DNA of 64,000 bases from an uncultured Polaribacter sp. (GTDB taxonomy: Bacteria; Bacteroidota; Bacteroidia; Flavobacteriales; Flavobacteriaceae), in assembly GCF_947503855.1 (NCBI RefSeq), contig NZ_CANNFF010000008.1, positions 102,548 through 166,547 of the forward strand. Reading direction: 5' to 3'. Positions within the stretch are counted from its first letter, which is position 1; each line of letters starts with the position of its first letter. Both the position numbers and the translations under genes were made by a program. The notes beneath the pieces are model-generated. The model made no database searches and had not been told where the DNA came from. It worked only from the letters and a program-made list of their open reading frames with translations. Shown here piece by piece: positions 57,171 to 64,000 of this stretch.

Positions 57171-58559
57171 ATGAAAAAAGCATTCAGTTTTCTTGGTATA
57201 GCAATTTTAGGAGGCGCTCTAACTTTAGGAGGGTACAAATTGCTTTTTAATGATCAAGTAGTAATAGAAAGAACTATCGAAAAGCCTCTGCAAACACTAC
57301 AAGCTAGTTATAATCCTACTCTTAGGAATACAAATGCAACAGAAGTGAATACAGATTTTACTGTAGCAGCAGAAAAAACAGTACATGCTGTGGTTCATGT
57401 AAAAAATACTGCAGTTAGAACACAAACCAATCCGTTAGAATTATTTTTTGGGAATGGAAATGGGCAAAGAAAATACGAACAAGTAGGAACAGGAAGTGGA
57501 GTTATAATTTCTGCAGATGGTTATATTGTTACCAATAATCATGTAATTGATGGGGCAAATGATTTAGAAATCACACTAAATAATAAAAAGAAATACAAAG
57601 CAGAATTAATTGGTAAAGATGCTGCAAACGACCTTGCTTTATTAAAGATTGAAGCAGATGATGATTTGCCTTACATTGCTTTTGCAAATTCAGATAATAT
57701 TAAAATAGGCGAGTGGGTTTTAGCCGTTGGTAATCCATACAACCTAACTTCTACAGTAACTGCAGGTATTGTTTCTGCAAAAGGTAGAGATCTAGAGGGA
57801 AATAGAAACATAGAATCTTTTATACAAACAGATGCAGCTGTAAACCCTGGAAACAGTGGAGGTGCTTTGGTAAATGCACGTGGAGAATTGATTGGAATAA
57901 ATACAGCAATTTCTTCTAGAACAGGTTCTTTTATTGGGTATTCTTTTGCGGTGCCCTCTAATATTGCTAAAAAAATTATAGACGATATATTAGAATATGG
58001 TGCTGTGCAAGAAGCTATATTAGGAATTAATATTAATAATCAAGGAGAAGATATTGACGGCGTTAAAATTGAATCTGTTGCAGAGGAGGGTGGAGCAGAA
58101 AAAGCAGGTTTACAATCTGGTGATATTATTACCCAAGTAAACAATGTAAAAATTTCTAAATATTCTGAATTAAGAGGTCAATTAACCGCAAAAAGACCAG
58201 GAGAGTCTGTAAATATAACCGTAAATAGAGATGGCGACTTTATTACAAAAAATGTAAAATTAAGTAAAAAAGACACCTTTGTTTCTAGAGCATTTGGAAT
58301 CATCTTAAAAGATTTACCTAAAAAAGATTTAAAGAAATATGATATTTCTAAAGGGGTTAAAATTTACAAAAATGCCAATAAGTACCTTGATTATTATGGA
58401 GTTAAAGAAGGTTTTATTATCACCAAAATTAATAAAAAAGAGGTATCTAATGCCTCAGAAGCTACCAAATTATTAGATGATGCTTCTAATAGAAACGAAC
58501 CTGTTTATTTAGAAGTTATCAATTTAAAAGGAGAAAGAGAACGCTACGCAATAAGATAA
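57171..58559 (+). CDS. DegP/HtrA-family periplasmic serine protease
   Basis: 462-residue S1C protease with an N-terminal signal or anchor (AFSFLGIAILGGALTLGGY). Catalytic triad visible: His124 (TNNHVIDG), Asp154 (ANDLALLKI) and Ser229 (NPGNSGGAL). Two PDZ domains follow, near 265-365 (GADIITQVNNVKISKYSEL-type segment) and 375-460. Periplasmic quality-control protease, probably induced by envelope stress. The upstream region has phased GTTAAA repeats reminiscent of CpxR sites, and the gene ends in a strong terminator. Confidence 0.93.
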   Translation: MKKAFSFLGIAILGGALTLGGYKLLFNDQVVIERTIEKPLQTLQASYNPTLRNTNATEVNTDFTVAAEKTVHAVVHVKNTAVRTQTNPLELFFGNGNGQRKYEQVGTGSGVIISADGYIVTNNHVIDGANDLEITLNNKKKYKAELIGKDAANDLALLKIEADDDLPYIAFANSDNIKIGEWVLAVGNPYNLTSTVTAGIVSAKGRDLEGNRNIESFIQTDAAVNPGNSGGALVNARGELIGINTAISSRTGSFIGYSFAVPSNIAKKIIDDILEYGAVQEAILGININNQGEDIDGVKIESVAEEGGAEKAGLQSGDIITQVNNVKISKYSELRGQLTAKRPGESVNITVNRDGDFITKNVKLSKKDTFVSRAFGIILKDLPKKDLKKYDISKGVKIYKNANKYLDYYGVKEGFIITKINKKEVSNASEATKLLDDASNRNEPVYLEVINLKGERERYAIR

Positions 58560-58582
58560 ACAATTACAAAAACAATTACTAA

Positions 58583-58613
58583 AATCCAGATTTTATAATC
58601 TGGATTTTTTTTT
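58583..58613 (+). terminator. Rho-independent terminator of the htrA-like gene
   Basis: Perfect 10-base-pair stem AATCCAGATT/AATCTGGATT (58583-58592 and 58597-58606), loop TTAT, followed by T through 58613. Confidence 0.9.
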
Positions 58614-58628
58614 ATTTTAAAACTTTTT

Positions 58629-58644
58629 ACGAAATCGATTTCGT
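58629..58644. promoter_or_regulatory. Perfect 16-base palindrome over the GAPDH promoter
   Basis: ACGAAATCGATTTCGT is a perfect palindrome with central CG. It covers the -33 position of the promoter whose -7 box is TACTTTTG (58662-58669), so a repressor bound here would block transcription. The central CG is typical of LacI-family operators. A 14/16 match is at 34500-34515 upstream of icd. Confidence 0.5.
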
Positions 58645-58661
58645 ATTTTAGAAAAATTAAA

Positions 58662-58669
58662 TACTTTTG
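58662..58669 (+). promoter_or_regulatory. -7 promoter box of the GAPDH gene
   Basis: TACTTTTG, 29 bases before the ATG at 58699. The -33 position reads TTTC inside the palindrome. Confidence 0.5.
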
Positions 58670-58698
58670 CCCAAAATTATTAAATAATAGTTACAAAG

Positions 58699-60141
58699 AT
58701 GTCAATAATTATAGATTATAACAAAGAGGTTTTATCGCAAGCGCAAACAAGAAGAGCTACTGTACAATTTATGAATATTGTAAACGATTTATGGTATGAT
58801 AAAGCCATAGAATTAGTAATGTTTAGAAATCCTTTGGTAGATAAAAGAGCTAGCGAAGTTTTAAACTTAATAGATTATACAAGAGAGTTTGTAAGCAAAC
58901 CTATTACTATTATAGATGCCTTAGAAATTGCCAAAGCTATACAGCAAATAGATTTACCATCATCAAAATTAGATATTGGTAAACTAGCTTACGAGTGTTA
59001 TTTAAACTCAAAACAATGTGCAGATAAAGTTGATTTTGTAAAAAAGCAATTAAAAAACATTAAAGAAGCTAAGAGTATAGAACCCAAAGATGTTGTTTTA
59101 TATGGTTTTGGTAGAATTGGGCGTTTGTTGGCAAGAGAACTAATGACCAAAATGGGCAAAGGTTCTCAGTTGCGTTTAAGAGCCATTGTAACTCGTGGAG
59201 AAATAAATGAAACTATTTTAGAAAAAAGAGCATCTTTATTAAAAATTGATTCTGTTCATGGAGATTTTTTAGGCACTGTTTCCACGGATGTAGAAAATAA
59301 TGCATTAAAAATTAACGGAACAACAGTTCATTTAATTTCTGCAAATCAACCAGAAGATATAGATTATACAAAATATGATATCAACAATGCTTTAATTATC
59401 GATAATACAGGTGCTTTTAGAGATAAAGAAGCTTTAGAAAGACACTTAAAATCTAAAGGAGCAAGTAAAGTATTATTAACAGCGCCTGGAAAAGGAGTGC
59501 CAAATATTGTACATGGTGTAAATCATAAACAATACAATTCAGATAAGGTAGATATTTTTTCGGCAGCCTCTTGTACAACCAATGCAATATCACCTATTTT
59601 AAAAGTTTTAGAAGAAAACTACGGAATACAAAAAGGTCATTTAGAAACCATACATGCCTATACAAATGACCAAAACTTGGTAGATAATATGCATGATAAA
59701 TACAGACGTGGTAGAGCAGCGGCTTTAAATATGGTGATTACAGAAACAGGCGCAGGTGAAGCTGTCTCTAAAGCAATACCTGCTTTAAAAGGTAGATTAA
59801 CATCTAATGCAATTAGAGTGCCAGTACCCAATGGTTCTTTAGCAATATTGAATTTACAATTAAGAGGTAAAGTAAGTAAAGAAAGTGTAAATGCTATAAT
59901 AAAACAATATGCTTTAGAAGGCGATTTGGTTGAGCAAATAAAATATTCGTTAGATAATGAGTTGGTGTCATCAGATATTATGGGTACAACAGCTCCATCA
60001 ATTTTTGATAGCAAAGCAACAATAACAAACCAAGAAACGATAGTGCTTTATGTTTGGTATGATAATGAATATGGTTACTCGCATCAAGTAATTCGTTTAG
60101 CAAAACACATTGCAAAAGTTAGAAGATATACCTACTATTAA
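58699..60141 (+). CDS. Glyceraldehyde-3-phosphate dehydrogenase, long form with N-terminal extension
   Basis: 480 residues, against about 335 for ordinary GAPDH. A helical extension of about 130 residues (starting MSIIIDYNKEVLSQAQTRRA) precedes the NAD-binding motif VVLYGFGRIGRLLAREL near 132-148. The catalytic Cys is at about 292 (SAASCTTNAISP), with the downstream blocks ETIHAYTNDQNLVDN and GRAAALNMVITETGAGEAV present, and YVWYDNEYGYSHQVIRLA at the end. Long GAPDH forms occur in Bacteroidota beside a standard enzyme; direction or coenzyme preference cannot be read. The promoter carries a palindromic operator candidate and the gene has a terminator downstream. Confidence 0.92.
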   Translation: MSIIIDYNKEVLSQAQTRRATVQFMNIVNDLWYDKAIELVMFRNPLVDKRASEVLNLIDYTREFVSKPITIIDALEIAKAIQQIDLPSSKLDIGKLAYECYLNSKQCADKVDFVKKQLKNIKEAKSIEPKDVVLYGFGRIGRLLARELMTKMGKGSQLRLRAIVTRGEINETILEKRASLLKIDSVHGDFLGTVSTDVENNALKINGTTVHLISANQPEDIDYTKYDINNALIIDNTGAFRDKEALERHLKSKGASKVLLTAPGKGVPNIVHGVNHKQYNSDKVDIFSAASCTTNAISPILKVLEENYGIQKGHLETIHAYTNDQNLVDNMHDKYRRGRAAALNMVITETGAGEAVSKAIPALKGRLTSNAIRVPVPNGSLAILNLQLRGKVSKESVNAIIKQYALEGDLVEQIKYSLDNELVSSDIMGTTAPSIFDSKATITNQETIVLYVWYDNEYGYSHQVIRLAKHIAKVRRYTYY

Positions 60142-60510
60142 TGTATCATCCTTATTTTGTATCAGGATTTTATAAAAATACTCTTAGTGCAAATTCGTTC
60201 ATGTAAAAATGAATGTAGAAACCCGTTTCAAATTTCTGTTTCGGGTTTCTTTTTAAGAAGCTATTTCACGCTTTACATTATATCTTTTTATGCTGTATAT
60301 ATCAAAACCACGTTTTTTAAAACACTTCATTTCTTTAACTTCAAAGTTAGTGAATCTAGTTTAGCATAAAAAGGATGCCATTTCAATCGTGGCTAAACTT
60401 GCTTGCCAAATCTTTGAAAAAGAAATTTTCTCCTAATAGATTTATGTTTTATGTGTTACTGTGTGTAAAAAAGAATATTCTCCTTAATTTAGCCATTAAA
60501 ACAAATAGCA
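60142..60510. other. 369-base gap holding the GAPDH terminator; otherwise nothing recognised
   Basis: Contains the terminator at 60217-60254 near its left end. The remaining ~250 bases are AT-rich; a 70-codon plus-strand frame starting at 60157 spans the terminator and has no family resemblance, so I do not call it a gene. No clear promoter box before the gene at 60511, only the near-match TAATTTAG at 60485-60492. Confidence 0.5.
60217..60254 (+). terminator. Rho-independent terminator of the GAPDH gene
   Basis: Nine-base-pair stem AGAAACCCG/CGGGTTTCT (60217-60225 and 60242-60250), 16-base loop, then T to 60254. About 75 bases after the GAPDH stop. Confidence 0.75.
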
Positions 60511-61080
60511 ATGAAATTTAGAGTATTCCTAACAAGTCTATTATTTTTAACTTTGTTAATAAACGCACAAGAAAAACTTCCATATTACGAAATACCCAAG
60601 ATGGATGAAAAATATACAGCACAAAACATAGTAGTAAGAATGATTGATGGTTTAGGCTTTAGATACTATTGGGCAACCAATGGTTTAAGACCAGAAGATT
60701 TGGCATACCAGCCTAAAGGCGAAGGTAGAAATTGTCAAGCCACCATAAATCATCTGTACGATTTGTCTAACATGATGTTGCGTTTAACCAAAACAGCAGT
60801 TAATCAAGAGGTAGAAAAGTCTAAAATGACGTTTATAGCAATGAGAAAGCAAACTTTATTAAACATTGAAGCTGTAAGTAAAAAAGTAAAAGTAAGTGAA
60901 AATTTAGCACAGTTTTCGGTAAAAAACGATGGTAAAGTAAGTATACCTTTTTTTAATGTTATAAACGGGCCAATTGCAGATGCTATCTGGCATACGGGAC
61001 AAGTTGCAAGTTTTAGACGTTCCTCTGGAAATCCTATCAATCCAAAAGTAAATCATTTTTCTGGCACAGTAAGAGAATAA
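60511..61080 (+). CDS. Exported DinB-like protein
   Basis: 189 residues with signal peptide MKFRVFLTSLLFLTLLINAQ. The mature part looks like the DinB/YfiT four-helix fold: NHLYDLSNMML near 80-90 (first metal histidine) and DAIWHTGQVASFRRSSGNPI near 155-175, where the usual HxxxH-RGQ is DxxxH-TGQ. The replacement of the first C-terminal histidine by Asp changes the metal site. DinB-fold proteins include bacillithiol/mycothiol-dependent enzymes, but exported ones with this site are of unknown role. It ends 7 bases before ligA. Confidence 0.7.
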   Translation: MKFRVFLTSLLFLTLLINAQEKLPYYEIPKMDEKYTAQNIVVRMIDGLGFRYYWATNGLRPEDLAYQPKGEGRNCQATINHLYDLSNMMLRLTKTAVNQEVEKSKMTFIAMRKQTLLNIEAVSKKVKVSENLAQFSVKNDGKVSIPFFNVINGPIADAIWHTGQVASFRRSSGNPINPKVNHFSGTVRE

Positions 61081-61087
61081 TAAATAA

Positions 61088-63085
<1,998 letters not shown>

Positions 63086-63172
63086 CAAGTAGTTTGGTAT
63101 TCATTTTGTAGTCTAAAAACCAAAAAACAAGAATTATTAAAACCTTATATCTAGTTAGCAATTAAAATAAAA

Positions 63173-63907
63173 ATGAAAAACATTTTCTACATATATGTTA
63201 TGTCTTTTTCTTTTATCGCATTTTCTCAGATAAAAGAAACAGACTCGTTACCTAATCATATAGACGATTATATATTTGTAAAACCTGGAGATTCTGTTGT
63301 TATTCAATTAAAAGAAATCTCGTTATTGCCCAAACCAAAATTTAATTCTAGAGAAGATATTCGTTATTACCTTTGGTTCAAAAAAAAGGTATTCAAAGCA
63401 TATCCCTATGCAAAACTAGCTTCAGAAAGGTTAGACAGTTTACATGCAAGACTAAATAGAATCGATTCTAAATACCAAAAAAGAAGATACACCAAACTCG
63501 TACAAAACTATATAGAAGGCGAGTTTACAGACCAAATAAAAAAAATGACCACTACAGAAGGTCGTATACTCATTAAATTAATCCATCGTCAAACAGGTAA
63601 AACAGCATTTAACAATATAAAAGGTATCAGAAGTGGCTGGAAAGCATTTTGGTACAACACAACAGCCAACGTTTTCAAACTCTCCTTAAAAACAGAATAC
63701 AATCCAGAAATAGAAAACGAAGATTTTTTAATAGAATACATACTACAAAGTTCATTTAGAGACAGCCGGTTAAAACCAGAAGAATCTAAATTAAATTTCG
63801 ATTTCATTAAAACATTAGAAGAAAACAAAGCAAAAATAAACGTAGAAACGTATAAAGAAATGTTTGCGAAAATGAATTCCAGAAAAAAGAACAAGAAAAA
63901 AGATTAA
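63173..63907 (+). CDS. DUF4294 protein
   Basis: 244-residue exported protein with signal peptide MKNIFYIYVMSFSFIAFSQ. Basic, helical sequence including YYLWFKKKVFKAYPYAKLAS near 65-85 and RILIKLIHRQTGKTAFNNIK near 133-152, the core of the DUF4294 family, known only from Bacteroidota. Function unknown. The lysine- and asparagine-rich C-terminus (KKNKKKD) is usual. Confidence 0.88.
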   Translation: MKNIFYIYVMSFSFIAFSQIKETDSLPNHIDDYIFVKPGDSVVIQLKEISLLPKPKFNSREDIRYYLWFKKKVFKAYPYAKLASERLDSLHARLNRIDSKYQKRRYTKLVQNYIEGEFTDQIKKMTTTEGRILIKLIHRQTGKTAFNNIKGIRSGWKAFWYNTTANVFKLSLKTEYNPEIENEDFLIEYILQSSFRDSRLKPEESKLNFDFIKTLEENKAKINVETYKEMFAKMNSRKKNKKKD

Positions 63908-63910
63908 TTT

Positions 63911-64000
63911 TTTTTGGGGGTTTCCACGCCAAAAGGTTGTGGTCGGGCTTTCTGCACTCGCTTTTTAGGTACCATAAAGGGTACCAAAAAGAGCTCAAAC
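63911..64000. repeat. Probable interspersed flavobacterial repeat, cut by window end
   Basis: The last 90 bases are much richer in G and C than the flanking sequence. They contain CCAC/GTGG arms (63924-63927, 63939-63942), the segment TCGGGCTTTCTGCACTCGC (63943-63961) and an inverted repeat GGTACC ATAAAG GGTACC flanked by T and A runs (63962-63990). This bipartite arrangement resembles a dispersed element I recall from many Bacteroidota intergenic regions; the identification is from memory. Confidence 0.5.

Noticed and set aside
60157..60369. 70-codon frame downstream of GAPDH.
   Set aside because: It spans the GAPDH terminator hairpin and has no recognisable domain, signal peptide or homologue-like pattern.

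Overview
The window is a stretch of AT-rich chromosome from a marine-type member of the Flavobacteriaceae (phylum Bacteroidota); the gene set and protein flavour suggest a Polaribacter-like genome, but that genus call is an inference. The lineage evidence is direct: two type IX secretion (T9SS) C-terminal sorting domains, a TonB-dependent receptor paired with a DUF4249 lipoprotein, menaquinone genes, a DUF4294 protein, and repeated promoter elements of the Bacteroidota form TAnnTTTG, sometimes with TTG or TTTG about 20 bases upstream. I see no rRNA, tRNA, CRISPR array, prophage, transposase or plasmid gene. Most of the window is ordinary core genome.

Layout. 1-2681 (+): end of menC, a CPBP membrane protease and menE. 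2732-8554 (-): YebC, acetate kinase, phosphotransacetylase and an acyl-CoA carboxylase beta subunit. 8666-14149 (-): a 1827-residue T9SS surface protein. 14373-20596 (+): NUDIX hydrolase, FMN reductase, a glutaredoxin-like protein without cysteines, a MarR regulator, two pirins and a FadH/Old Yellow Enzyme-type oxidoreductase; the segment from 15256 looks like a redox or electrophile-response set. 20629-23218 (+): an exported protein, a 60-residue membrane protein and EttA. 23523-32036 (-): a small membrane protein with MurQ, DUF4249 with a TonB receptor, then TolC, a MacB-type permease and a MacA-type adaptor without an ATPase gene. 32125-37598 (-): monomeric isocitrate dehydrogenase, a 636-base structured intergenic region, rplS, a GT39-type glycosyltransferase and trmD.

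37667-39919 (-) is a tightly overlapping rimB-rimK-rimA type operon for modification of ribosomal protein S6. 39979-43080 (-): a COG2509 flavoprotein, prmC and an acetyltransferase. 43132-46707 (+): an LEA-type lipoprotein, then the overlapping run ribD, HAD hydrolase, DMT transporter, YigZ. 46832-50161: a thioesterase divergent from dnaA, a low-molecular-weight phosphatase and an RsmI-like methylase. 50365-53063 (-): a lysozyme-like protein, MltG and a RimJ/L-like acetyltransferase. 53221-56273 (+): a secreted sulfatase/YHYH/MopE-like/T9SS fusion with a coupled small exported protein. 56270-63907: dapF, a DegP/HtrA protease, a long GAPDH, a DinB-like exported protein, ligA and DUF4294. The last 90 bases look like the beginning of an interspersed repeat.

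The strongest non-gene signals are: GTTAAA repeats at 10-11 base spacing upstream of the HtrA gene, resembling an OmpR/CpxR-type site; a CGAAATCGATTTCG-type palindrome upstream of both GAPDH and isocitrate dehydrogenase; -7 boxes lying only 4-6 bases before the start codon of several genes, suggesting leaderless mRNAs; and a set of nested hairpins between rplS and isocitrate dehydrogenase. No complete new defence or mobile system is visible. The most unusual proteins are the sulfatase-YHYH fusion and the cysteine-free glutaredoxin-like protein.
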